DNA of 64,000 nucleotides from Arthrobacter sp. P2b (GTDB taxonomy: Bacteria; Actinomycetota; Actinomycetes; Actinomycetales; Micrococcaceae): NCBI RefSeq assembly GCF_900168295.1, contig NZ_FVZL01000001.1, positions 186,001 to 250,000 of the forward strand. The letters run 5' to 3'. Every line of letters begins with the position of its first letter. Position 1 is the first letter of the stretch. Under the pieces are notes generated by a model, which was not told the DNA's origin, did no database searches, and worked only from the letters and a program-made list of their open reading frames with translations. The position numbers were made by a program, and so were the translations under genes. Positions 17,617 through 26,270 of the stretch are shown piece by piece.

Positions 17617-18621
17617 GTGGTAACGGAGACGGGGCAAGCGCGGCGGCCAACAAGCTTTGACGTCGCCAAAAAAGCGGGTGTTTCCCGTGCCACGGTGAGT
17701 CATATCTTGAACGGGCAGGGTTCTCGTTTTCCCGAGGAAACCCGTAACCGCGTACTCAATGCAGCATCCGAACTGAAGTACCAGCCATCACCGGCAGGGC
17801 GGGCCCTGGTCACCGGCCGAAGTGACGTCATCGTGGTAGTCATGCCGAACACCACCTTTGGCAGCAACCTTCAAGACCTGGTCGACGAAGTCACCAGGCT
17901 GGCCGGACTCCATGGGCTAAGCGTCGTGGTCCGCTTCGCAGGCCGGGACCCGGCGGAAACCCTGGCCGCCGTCATGAACTTCCGCCCGGTGGCAGTTGTC
18001 AATTTCGGTGGCCTATCCAGGGATGACCAGACAACTCTTGCAGCCTCAGGTGCCGCAACCATTCCAAGTGCGGCACGGGATGAGGATGCATCCGGGAAGG
18101 ATCCCAATTTTCTGATTGGCCAGAGGATGGCCGAAGAGCTGCTCCGCGATGGTCCCCGGCCCCTTGTTTTTGCCGCTCTGCTTGACGAGAGGACAGATCC
18201 ATTCGGGCCTGCCCGTTATGCAGGACTCAAAGCCGTGACAGATGCCCGTGGGTTGCCGCAGCCGGCACGAATTGAAGTTCCCCTGGACATCGTCGGCGCA
18301 ACTTTGGCGGTTGATACCGTGTCGGTCGAGGGCGCATCCATTGGAGTTGCCTGCTACAACGATCATGTAGCCATCGCAGTGCTGGCAGCGGGACGCACCC
18401 TCGGGCTCGCTACCCCGGAGGATCTGGCCGTCATCGGGGTGGATGCTACCGAGGTGGGTCAACTTGTTTCGCCCCGTCTCACCACGATTGCCTTGGATAA
18501 TAGCGTCCTCATGCGCAAAATCGCAGCGGATCTCGAAGCAGTAACTAAACATAAGGCCCCCATTCAGACACAGGATGCCGGGCGGGAATTTCTCACCGTC
18601 ATCCAAGGCGAAACCAGCTGA
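17617..18621 (+). CDS. LacI-family transcriptional regulator, paralogue 1 (334 aa)
   Basis: The HTH reads SFDVAKKAGVSRATVSHILN (residues 13-32), followed by a hinge helix region (PSPAGRALVTGRSDV) and a periplasmic-binding-protein-like ligand domain. It is similar over its whole length to the LacI protein encoded at 23554-24549. Both share stretches such as LSVVVRFAG and a nearly identical HTH, so they should read similar operators. It follows the ABC importer genes and is probably a local repressor responding to an imported sugar. GTG at 17617 is the first start in the frame; no clear ribosome site precedes it, so a leaderless transcript is possible. Confidence 0.93.
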   Translation: MVTETGQARRPTSFDVAKKAGVSRATVSHILNGQGSRFPEETRNRVLNAASELKYQPSPAGRALVTGRSDVIVVVMPNTTFGSNLQDLVDEVTRLAGLHGLSVVVRFAGRDPAETLAAVMNFRPVAVVNFGGLSRDDQTTLAASGAATIPSAARDEDASGKDPNFLIGQRMAEELLRDGPRPLVFAALLDERTDPFGPARYAGLKAVTDARGLPQPARIEVPLDIVGATLAVDTVSVEGASIGVACYNDHVAIAVLAAGRTLGLATPEDLAVIGVDATEVGQLVSPRLTTIALDNSVLMRKIAADLEAVTKHKAPIQTQDAGREFLTVIQGETS

Positions 18622-18633
18622 GGTCGAAGCAAA

Positions 18634-18664
18634 AGGAGGACGGTGCGAATCGCACCGTCCTCCT
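18634..18664. terminator. Bidirectional terminator between LacI paralogue 1 and the six-hairpin glycosidase
   Basis: Bases 18634-18647 pair perfectly with 18651-18664 (14 bp, three-base loop), flanked by AAAA on the left. It sits between two convergent genes. The remaining bases up to 18776 show no gene. Confidence 0.8.
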
Positions 18665-18776
18665 CTGCATTACTGCATCTAACCCCGCCACCTGCGTCCT
18701 GCACCCTTGAATTGCAGGAGATTCGGAACAGAAACCGCAAGTGCCCTTGTCTCTCCTGGTCCAGGACGGTCAGCAG

Positions 18777-20942
18777 TTACGCCCTAGCCTCCACGGAGGC
18801 TGAGGGCCAAGGGATGAAGCCTTCCGTTTTGACGGCCCAGCCACTCTTAGGGAACGCGCCGGGCGTGGTGTCAGAGCCTCCGGCCAGCAGGGACACCGCA
18901 GCGAGCAGGGACCCGTTGCCCGGGAGGTAAAGGGGCAGGATGCCGCCCATCTGAGGGTTGTGACCGACGGTAGTGTGTCGGTTTTTCACCTCATCCTTGA
19001 GCAGGCAATCAATGGCCAGTTCGGCATTGCCCAAGCGGGCTGCTGTCATGGCCAATACGGGGAAGTCCCAGCCCCAGGCGCTGGGCCAGTCCCAAGTGTC
19101 GATGACTTCGCGAAGGGTCTCATCCATTCGGGAAGGGTCTATCAGCGGGGTGGGCGGGACCAGCCCGAAGGCGGCGAGCAGGGAGGGATGGTCATCGCGC
19201 CGGAGGTACGGTTCGGTGGCGACTGCATCGTACCGTTTGCCGTCCGTGTGGGGGCGTGCAAGGTTGTCCTGGACCCGGGCCCACTGCTCCTGCCGTGACT
19301 GCCCGTTGCGTTCGCGCCAGTACTGCGCGATTTCCAGCCCCCACCACCAATAGGCCAGTTCGAAAGTCGGGTCTTCGGTGGCGGCGGCGTCATAGAACTC
19401 CTGTGCCGGCATGACGGGGGAAGGCAGATGGAATACCCCGTCCCGTTCCTCGGTGAAAGCTGCCATGAACGTCGCCGTTTCCTGCACAAGCTCAGCAAAG
19501 TCCTGCACGAGGGCAGCCTGCTTCTCCGGGCTGGAAGCCCGCCAGAGGAGTTCAAGCAGGTACAACGGGTGGGGTTGCTGCCAGATCAGGAGCGATCCGA
19601 TGGGACTCGGGCTTTCCCGGCCATCGGGCCCCACGTGTTTGGGCCAGCGGGCGCCCGGGTATCCCTGACGAGCTGCAGTGGCCCGGGCCTGATCCAGGAT
19701 CGACAGGTACCAGGGCATGCTGCGTTCCAGCAGTTCCGGCCGGCCCCATGTCGCAAAATGCGCGGCGTGCCAGAGGTGCATTTCCAGGTGGAACTTTCCT
19801 TGCCAGGAATTGGTGATCAGCCCGGTTTCCTGCGGCGGCATCACCCCGGAACTGTTCACGGCGGTGAGGTACTGCGAGAGCACGACGCGTCGTTCGAGTT
19901 CGTGGGCGCGCGGGTCGGTGCTTCCCTCAAAGTCGACAGCTGCTCCGGAGAGCCAAAAGGCTTCCCAGGATCGGGCGGAGGAGTCCTTGACCTCCGCAAA
20001 ACCGGCTTCGGTTGCCTCCCGCGGTGCGGTCGGATCCGGAGTAAACGCTGCCACGAGCTCCAGGGTTGTCTGGGCGGTGGAAACGGTAAAGTGGTGTGCT
20101 TCCTGGGACGGGGTGATGGAGGCGCCGTTGGTGTCCAGGTCCACCCGGTAGCTGGTTGTGTCCAGTTGCCGCAGGATGCTTGAGCCGCCGGCGCCTCGGG
20201 CTGTCAGGACAGAGGTGTGGCGCTCGGGGCTGGCCCAGTCGGAGGTCTGGAAAAAGCCTTCCGACGCGTAGGGGAAGCGCAGTGAGATGGTCAAACGTCC
20301 GTCTCGAAGCAGCTCGGAGTCGATGCGGAAACCGACGCGTGCCTGGTCTGGGGACGCGACTGTTTCGATACGGACCAGCTCCCCGGAGTATCGGAACGTC
20401 GTAGTGATGATTCCAGTCCAGAGGTCCAGCTCCTGCTCGATGTCAGTGAGCACGCCGGGGTCCGTTTCCGGTTCGCTGTCCGGGGTGTTCCGCAGCTGCA
20501 GCCCGATGCGGCCCAGGTCGATCCGCTGCGGGTTGGCGTGGAGCCACGCCCCCGGTTTGTTGTCATCGGTCAGATTCCCGCGCATGGCCTGTTCCATGTC
20601 GTACCGGTCGGGGTACGAGACTGACCCGCGTGCCGTCTCATACCGGGACATTGCGTCGTCCAGGACGTAGCCGGCGGGGTTCGGCATCTCGTGCCAACCC
20701 CAGGAGCTCATGGTTGCGGTGTTCACGGCGACCTCGCCGCGCGTCATGGCAGACCGGGCGTCGTGGTAGTCGGTGAAGGTCTGCATGCCGGTGATGTCGG
20801 CGTTGTAGGCGAAGTCGCCGTTACCCACGGTGAGGACGTGCTCGGGATCCACAGCGGTGATCCTGATGTTGTGCCGGGCTACGACCGTTTGGCGGTCGAT
20901 AACGGACTTTTCGGCCTGAATTTGTTCTTCGGCCGGGATCAT
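18777..20942 (-). CDS. Six-hairpin (alpha/alpha)6-barrel glycosidase-like protein, family not assigned (721 aa)
   Basis: The N-terminal third is a beta-sandwich (VDPEHVLTVGNGDFAYNADI onward), followed by an alpha-helical barrel rich in conserved Trp, Glu and His. Typical stretches are WQGKFHLEMHLWHAAHFATW and IWQQPHPLYLLELLWRA. This layout is that of GH65-like and related six-hairpin glycosidases. The usual GH65 acid motif is not obvious to me, so I do not assign a family. There is no signal peptide, so it is probably cytoplasmic. The ATG overlaps the GH2 stop (ATGA), and AAGGAG precedes it. It is co-transcribed with GH2 under the shared LacI operator. Confidence 0.7.
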   Translation of the reverse strand: MIPAEEQIQAEKSVIDRQTVVARHNIRITAVDPEHVLTVGNGDFAYNADITGMQTFTDYHDARSAMTRGEVAVNTATMSSWGWHEMPNPAGYVLDDAMSRYETARGSVSYPDRYDMEQAMRGNLTDDNKPGAWLHANPQRIDLGRIGLQLRNTPDSEPETDPGVLTDIEQELDLWTGIITTTFRYSGELVRIETVASPDQARVGFRIDSELLRDGRLTISLRFPYASEGFFQTSDWASPERHTSVLTARGAGGSSILRQLDTTSYRVDLDTNGASITPSQEAHHFTVSTAQTTLELVAAFTPDPTAPREATEAGFAEVKDSSARSWEAFWLSGAAVDFEGSTDPRAHELERRVVLSQYLTAVNSSGVMPPQETGLITNSWQGKFHLEMHLWHAAHFATWGRPELLERSMPWYLSILDQARATAARQGYPGARWPKHVGPDGRESPSPIGSLLIWQQPHPLYLLELLWRASSPEKQAALVQDFAELVQETATFMAAFTEERDGVFHLPSPVMPAQEFYDAAATEDPTFELAYWWWGLEIAQYWRERNGQSRQEQWARVQDNLARPHTDGKRYDAVATEPYLRRDDHPSLLAAFGLVPPTPLIDPSRMDETLREVIDTWDWPSAWGWDFPVLAMTAARLGNAELAIDCLLKDEVKNRHTTVGHNPQMGGILPLYLPGNGSLLAAVSLLAGGSDTTPGAFPKSGWAVKTEGFIPWPSASVEARA

Positions 20943-23410
20943 GCGGAGACTCCTTCGGCGCTGGCCGGAACGAGTTCGCGGACCTCAGCTGCGGCATGGA
21001 TGGTTACGGTAATGGTTTCGTATCCAGGAGCGCTGGCGCTGACGCTGATGGATCCTTCCCCTGTGGGCCGGACAACAGCCAGAGCACGGCCATCGAAAGT
21101 CGTGTGATGGTTCGTGGTGTATTTTTCCTCGTTGTTGGGCCGGCCGCTTCCGAATGCCTGGAGAAAGCCGGGCCCATTCACGGTTACCGTGATTCCTTCT
21201 TCCACATGCGAGGCAAGGGCCCCATGCTGGTCACGGAATTCGAATTCGATGTAGCTGAGGTCGGCGTCATCGGACCGGATGTGGGCGCGGTCGACGTTGG
21301 CCGTGAGGCTGATCAGGCCCTCAGCGGAACGAAGGGTGGTGCGTGCCTGCTCCACACCGTTGGAGTAGGCGACCGCAGTCAGCGACCCCGGGCTGTACGT
21401 GAGGTCGAAAAAGGCCCGGTAGGCGTGTTCCTGACCTGCGGGCTGGCGGCCGACCGACTGGCCGTTGAGCAGCAATTCGACCTCGTCGGCGTCGCTGTAC
21501 ACCTCAACTCGGACAGGGGAACCCTCGGGAGTGCTCCAGCTCCAGCTGGAAATGGAATCAGTCCAGGCCCACTGGCCCGTCGCATGCTCGACGCCATGGT
21601 GTTCGGGGCGCTGGACCGCGATGTAGGGTTCGTGGCGGAGCCCGAAGACAATCTCGCGGTAAAAGGACGCGGGGCGGCGGTGGCCGGTGATGTCGATGTC
21701 GCCGCACCAGGCCGCGATCCACGGGTAGGGTGCGCCGAAGCCTACGTCGCCCGGGTAGCGGACACGGCCGATGCCTGTTTCACCCAGGTAGTCCCAGCCG
21801 GTCCAGGTGTAGTCGCCGATCACGTGGGAGTTCTCGGTGACCAACTTCCAGTTGGTGCTGATTTGGCCGGGGTAGGTTTCGGTGCCGACGATAATCCGGT
21901 TGGGAAAGAGTTCGCGGTCCAAAAGGTAGCGGCTTTCGCCGTAATTGAGGCCGGCGACGTCAACGACGGCGTGGGATTCGGCCGTCTTTTCCGTGATCAA
22001 GGGTGAAGCGCTGACCCGGGCCATGAATTCGGCTGCCTGGTTCATCATATTGTTGACGCCTTGGGGTGTGTCCCCGCTGCTGCGTTCACGCATCATTTCG
22101 GAGACCTCCTTCAGGGCAGAAACGAAGCCGTTGATACCGTTGGTGACGTATCGGGTGCTGTCGAGGGATCTGATTTTTTCTGCCAGTTTCCGGCCCCAGC
22201 CGGATCCGAGCCCGGTCCCGGTTTCCGGAATTTCGTTGCCGATCGAGTAGAAGACGACGCTGGGGTGGTTGAAGTTCTTCGCAACCATGGCTTCGACGTC
22301 GCGTTCCCACCATTCGGGGAAGTTCAGGGAGTAGTCGAAGGACGATTTTCCCTCGGTCCAGATGTCGAAGGTCTCGTCCATGACAATCATGCCGTGTTTG
22401 TCGCACGCCTCCAGCATGGCCTGGCTGATCGGGTTGTGGGAGCTGCGGATGGAGTTGAAGCCGGCTTCCTTGAGCAGTTCGATGCGGCGTTCCTCGGCGC
22501 GGCCGATCGCCGCAGCACCGAGAATACCGTTGTCGTGGTGAATGCACGCGCCGCGCAGTTTGATGGTTGAGCCGTTAATCTGCAGCCCCAGTTCAGGGTC
22601 CAGCTGCAGGGACCGGATCCCGAATGTGGTGGAGTGCTGGTCCACGACGTCAGTAACGTCCCGGAGTGTGGTGCTCGCAGTGTAAAGATGCGGGGCATCA
22701 ATATCCCATAGAAGAGGCATTTTGACGTAGAGCCGTTGACGTACGACGGCGGTTTCGCCAGGCCTGACCGTGACGGGCGCTGTCCCTGCGGCTACCGAAG
22801 CTTCCGCCGCGTCGTGGACCTCCGTAAGGACGTCAACAGTGACTGTTTCCCGGCCGACGTTCCTTACCGTGGTGGCCACCTCGACGACTGCCCTGGCCGG
22901 TGTTATGTCAGGGGTGGTGACCTGTACACCGTTCACGGGGACATGAACGAGACCGGAGACAACGAGGACCGTGTCCCGGTGGATCCCCAGTCCGGTGTAC
23001 CACCGGGAATCCTCATGCGCGCGGGACTCCACCCGAATGATGTTCTCCTGCCCGTACTTCAGGAAGGGATCCAGCAGCACCTCGAACGTGGAATACCCAT
23101 TGGGGCGCTGACCGGCGAAGTCACCGTTGACGTACACCATGGCGTCCCGGTAGACGCCTTGGAACTCAATGGAAACCCGCTTGTCCCGGTACGTTGCAGG
23201 CACGTCAAAGGTCTTGGAATACTCCACCGTCCCGCCAGGAAAGTATCCACCATGCGAACCCCCGGGCATATCCGCTACGCGGTCCGAGGCGATCATGGCA
23301 TCGTGCGGCAAGGTAACAGGCGTTGCCTCAGCGGCAGGACCTGAGAGCTCATCGAAAATGCTCTTCTTGGGCCGCAATGTCCAGCCCTTATTGAACGATG
23401 CACGGGTCAT
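20939..23410 (-). CDS. Glycoside hydrolase family 2 (beta-galactosidase/beta-glucuronidase type, 823 aa)
   Basis: The domain order is GH2 sugar-binding sandwich, Ig-like domain, TIM barrel, a DUF4982-like domain and a C-terminal Ig-like GH2 domain. The general acid is the glutamate of VVFYSIGNEIPETG, and the nucleophile is probably the glutamate of IIVGTETYPGQ. No signal peptide is seen, so it should act on imported oligosaccharides. ATG at 23410 has GGGAGAAA upstream; the frame is open further but upstream residues are not protein-like. It is the first gene of a two-gene operon with the six-hairpin protein. Its promoter has two operators. Confidence 0.93.
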   Translation of the reverse strand: MTRASFNKGWTLRPKKSIFDELSGPAAEATPVTLPHDAMIASDRVADMPGGSHGGYFPGGTVEYSKTFDVPATYRDKRVSIEFQGVYRDAMVYVNGDFAGQRPNGYSTFEVLLDPFLKYGQENIIRVESRAHEDSRWYTGLGIHRDTVLVVSGLVHVPVNGVQVTTPDITPARAVVEVATTVRNVGRETVTVDVLTEVHDAAEASVAAGTAPVTVRPGETAVVRQRLYVKMPLLWDIDAPHLYTASTTLRDVTDVVDQHSTTFGIRSLQLDPELGLQINGSTIKLRGACIHHDNGILGAAAIGRAEERRIELLKEAGFNSIRSSHNPISQAMLEACDKHGMIVMDETFDIWTEGKSSFDYSLNFPEWWERDVEAMVAKNFNHPSVVFYSIGNEIPETGTGLGSGWGRKLAEKIRSLDSTRYVTNGINGFVSALKEVSEMMRERSSGDTPQGVNNMMNQAAEFMARVSASPLITEKTAESHAVVDVAGLNYGESRYLLDRELFPNRIIVGTETYPGQISTNWKLVTENSHVIGDYTWTGWDYLGETGIGRVRYPGDVGFGAPYPWIAAWCGDIDITGHRRPASFYREIVFGLRHEPYIAVQRPEHHGVEHATGQWAWTDSISSWSWSTPEGSPVRVEVYSDADEVELLLNGQSVGRQPAGQEHAYRAFFDLTYSPGSLTAVAYSNGVEQARTTLRSAEGLISLTANVDRAHIRSDDADLSYIEFEFRDQHGALASHVEEGITVTVNGPGFLQAFGSGRPNNEEKYTTNHHTTFDGRALAVVRPTGEGSISVSASAPGYETITVTIHAAAEVRELVPASAEGVSA

Positions 23411-23476
23411 CGGTTTCTCCCTCGTAAACGATGATGGACAGGCCATCAGACAGCGGCCGTCAAAAAATATCGTGGT

Positions 23477-23518
23477 ATCACGTGCAACCAGTATATCTGC
23501 CCAGTATCACGTGTCAAC
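23477..23518 (-). promoter_or_regulatory. GH2 promoter with two LacI-type operators
   Basis: Reading leftward, TTGACA (23518-23513), a 16-base spacer and TATACT (23496-23491) form a strong promoter. TTGACACGTGATA (23518-23506) covers the -35. A second copy lacking one base, TTGCACGTGATA (23488-23477), lies just after the -10. The operator centres are 29 bp apart. The region up to the LacI stop at 23554 holds no gene. Confidence 0.8.
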
Positions 23519-23553
23519 GATTTGTGTGATTCGGCGGGCCTTTTAGTCGGCGC

Positions 23554-24549
23554 TTAGGTGGTTTCGCCGCGAATGACAGTGAACGGCCGCGTCCGTTCAG
23601 GCGTTCCGGGGTGCGCTCCTGTTCGGCCATCCAAGGAGGTGAGATCCGCCGCGATACGGGCCATTACCGGCCCGTTGTCTGCCTTCAGAGTTGTAAGGCG
23701 GGGGCTAACCAGTTGCCCCTCTGCCGTGGCGTCGACCCCCATGACGGAGAGGTGGCCGGGCACGCTCAGCCCCAGATCGCGTCCGGCTGCCAGCACTGCA
23801 AGGGCGACTGCATCGTTATAGCACGCCACGCCGATTGGCTCATCAGCGAACTCGGCTTGGAGTGCTGCTCTGGCGCCGGCCAAGTGTAGAGGGATCTCCA
23901 TGCGCCGAGGGATCGGAAGTCCGTGGGCCTGGGCCCAATGCTTCATGCCCTCATAACGCGCCGGACCGAAGGGGTCGGAACGCTCGTCCAAGAGTGCGCC
24001 GAACACGAGGCGTCGGGGGCCCTTGCGAAGCAGCTCTTGGACCATGAGCTCGCCAATGGTGAAGTTGGCATTGTTTTCCAAGGTGTCATCGGGCCTGAGT
24101 TTGGGAATGACCACCGCTCCGGATGCTTCAAGGCTGTCCCGGTCCGCAGCGCCAAGGACGCCGAAATCCACAACTGCCACCGGGCGGAAATGTTGAACCG
24201 CTGCCAGCGTTTCTTCCGGGTCGGGTCCAGCGAACCGGACCACGACACTGAGGTCATGGGTATCAGCCTGGGCGGTGATGTCATCGACAAGATCCTGAAG
24301 ATTGCGCCCAAAGGTCGTATGCGGGATGACGATCACCAGAACGTCACTGCGGCCGCGCACCAGGGCTCTGCCCGCAGGCGAGGGTGTGTACTGCAGTTCA
24401 GAGGCGGCAGCCAGAACACGCTGGCGGGTTTCCTCCGGGATCCTGCCACGCCCATTCAAGACATGGCTGACAGTAGCCCGGGAAACCCCAGCCCTTCTTG
24501 CCACATCAAAGCTCGTAGGTCGCTTAGCCTGCTGCGTCTCGATCGTCAC
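23554..24549 (-). CDS. LacI-family transcriptional regulator, paralogue 2 (331 aa)
   Basis: The HTH is SFDVARRAGVSRATVSHVLN (residues 13-32), nearly the same as in paralogue 1, and the ligand domain is full length. It is divergent from the MFS gene at 24682 and lies just upstream of GH2 on the same strand. Two operators sit in its own promoter region, so it probably represses itself, the MFS gene and GH2. The start is GTG at 24549 with no strong ribosome site. Having two similar regulators reading the same operator suggests either two inducers or partial redundancy. Confidence 0.93.
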   Translation of the reverse strand: MTIETQQAKRPTSFDVARRAGVSRATVSHVLNGRGRIPEETRQRVLAAASELQYTPSPAGRALVRGRSDVLVIVIPHTTFGRNLQDLVDDITAQADTHDLSVVVRFAGPDPEETLAAVQHFRPVAVVDFGVLGAADRDSLEASGAVVIPKLRPDDTLENNANFTIGELMVQELLRKGPRRLVFGALLDERSDPFGPARYEGMKHWAQAHGLPIPRRMEIPLHLAGARAALQAEFADEPIGVACYNDAVALAVLAAGRDLGLSVPGHLSVMGVDATAEGQLVSPRLTTLKADNGPVMARIAADLTSLDGRTGAHPGTPERTRPFTVIRGETT

Positions 24550-24572
24550 AGACCGATCATCTCATAGAACTG

Positions 24573-24618
24573 TTGACACGTGATATCAAACACAGCTACT
24601 TTTAGCTGACACGTGATA
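24573..24618 (+). promoter_or_regulatory. MFS promoter with two LacI-type operators
   Basis: TTGACA (24573-24578), an 18-base spacer and TACTTT (24597-24602) form a rightward promoter. TTGACACGTGATA (24573-24585) covers the -35, and TGACACGTGATA (24607-24618) lies after the -10. Centres are 33 bp apart. The layout matches that of the GH2 promoter. Confidence 0.8.
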
Positions 24619-24681
24619 TCAGAATGCTGATACCGCCGCAGACTTATCGACAAAGACGCATCCGACAAAGGAGTCACTCCC

Positions 24682-26037
24682 ATGGGTACACCCAGGAGCC
24701 AACCGCCGGCGCCAGCCGAAGGCACCTTCCCCCTAGCATCTGCGGGCGCTGCAGAAGACACCGCGCAACTTCTCGCGGCAGCTCCCTCGACAGGTGAATC
24801 GCCGATACCCAAGGTCAGTGGCGGTTTCATACTGATCCTGATCCTTGGCCTCTTCGGCACCTACGTTGCGTTCGTTACCCCGATCGCAATCTCCCTGGCT
24901 ATCCAGGTCAACGCACTGGCCCCCGGCAACCCGGAATACCTTGGCCTGCTGCTGGGCATCGGGTCTCTGGCCGCGTTGCTTGTCGGACCACTTCTGGGCC
25001 AGCTCAGCGACCGTACACGGTCACGGTTCGGACGCCGCCGGCCTTGGCTGGTCGGGGGCATGCTGGTCGGCATCGTGGGCCTGACGATCATGGGGCTCGC
25101 CCCCAGCATCTTCGTGCTCGGCCTTGGCTGGGTCATCGCCCAAATGGGCCTCAGCCAGGCTGCGAACCTCTTTTCAGCAGTTCAAGCTGACCGTGTTCCG
25201 GAGTCCCAGCGGGGCAAAGTCGGCGGCCTTTCAGGCTTCGCCACAATGGTCGCTCCAGTCGTGGGCGCAGTTATCGGCGGCACTGTCGCCGGCCAACCCA
25301 TTCTGCTGTTCCTGATCCCGGGCGCAATCATGGTGGTATTCCTGATGCTGTTCGTCTTCCTCTTCCGTGATGAGGACAGCCGCGGCATGGAGCTCTCTCC
25401 CCTTACAGCCGTTACAATCCTCTCCAAGTACGTTTTCAACCCACGACGCTATCCCGATTTCTCCTGGAACTGGCTTGGAAGGTTCCTGTTCTTCTCCGCC
25501 CTGACACTGAACACGACCTACACCGCATACTTCTTCTCATCCCGGTTGGGGATTCCCGTCGAAGATATCGGCAGCACGGTTGCCCTCATCGGCGGAATCG
25601 GGATCCTCGGCACTCTTGGAGGTGCCATCGGCAGCGGCTTCCTCTCGGATCGCTTACGCCGCCGTAAGGTATTCGTTCTCGGCAGCGCACTGCTCTTCGC
25701 GTTGAGTGCGGTGATCATCGTCCTCGCCCCTGACCTGACGGTCATGATTGTCGGCTCCTTCCTGGCGAACCTTGCCATCGGCATCTTCTCCGCTGTAGAT
25801 CAGGCCCTTTTCCTCGATGTGCTTCCCGAACGGAAAACGGAAGCCGCCCGTTTCATCAACCTCACCCAGTTCGCCACCACCATCCCCCAGGCAGTCGCAC
25901 CCATCATTGCCGCCGGACTCCTGACCATCGGGGTCGCAGAAGGGGCGGAGCCCAACTACTCCCTCGTCTACGTCGCGGCCGCTGCCCTGGCAGTTGCTGG
26001 TGGTCTCGTAGTCCTCAAGGTGAAGGGCGTACGCTGA
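24682..26037 (+). CDS. MFS transporter, probably for a glycoside or sugar (451 aa)
   Basis: An inner-membrane protein with about 12 hydrophobic segments after a 50-residue polar N-terminus. The motif GQLSDRTRSRFGRRRPWLVG after segment two is typical of MFS carriers of the sugar/GPH-like kind, and a second copy of the loop motif is at SGFLSDRLRRRKVFVLG. ATG at 24682 has AAAGGAG upstream. It is divergent from LacI paralogue 2 and carries two shared operators, so it is probably induced together with the glycosidases. It could import a disaccharide as an alternative to the ABC system. Confidence 0.9.
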   Translation: MGTPRSQPPAPAEGTFPLASAGAAEDTAQLLAAAPSTGESPIPKVSGGFILILILGLFGTYVAFVTPIAISLAIQVNALAPGNPEYLGLLLGIGSLAALLVGPLLGQLSDRTRSRFGRRRPWLVGGMLVGIVGLTIMGLAPSIFVLGLGWVIAQMGLSQAANLFSAVQADRVPESQRGKVGGLSGFATMVAPVVGAVIGGTVAGQPILLFLIPGAIMVVFLMLFVFLFRDEDSRGMELSPLTAVTILSKYVFNPRRYPDFSWNWLGRFLFFSALTLNTTYTAYFFSSRLGIPVEDIGSTVALIGGIGILGTLGGAIGSGFLSDRLRRRKVFVLGSALLFALSAVIIVLAPDLTVMIVGSFLANLAIGIFSAVDQALFLDVLPERKTEAARFINLTQFATTIPQAVAPIIAAGLLTIGVAEGAEPNYSLVYVAAAALAVAGGLVVLKVKGVR

Positions 26038-26042
26038 CGCAA

Positions 26043-26082
26043 CGCCGGGCGGGAGCGCTCCTAAAGCCGCTCGCGCCCGGCG
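26043..26082 (+). terminator. Terminator hairpin after the MFS gene
   Basis: Bases 26043-26057 pair with 26068-26082 (14 of 15 positions paired, 10-base loop), six bases after the MFS stop. No T-tract follows. Confidence 0.7.
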
Positions 26083-26270
26083 CCCGCGGGCTGCCGTAGA
26101 CGCGGTGCAGTCTGGACGGAAGAACTCGAATTTCCGGGAAGTGCGATCAACAGAGGGTGATTCACTGCCGGGCAGGGGCCATGGCCAAAGACCACTCGCG
26201 CCGCTCGGCTCCCTTGGCTGCTGACGCCAGACTGACCCTGTTCCTAGTGCTTGACGAAGAAAGGTTGACC

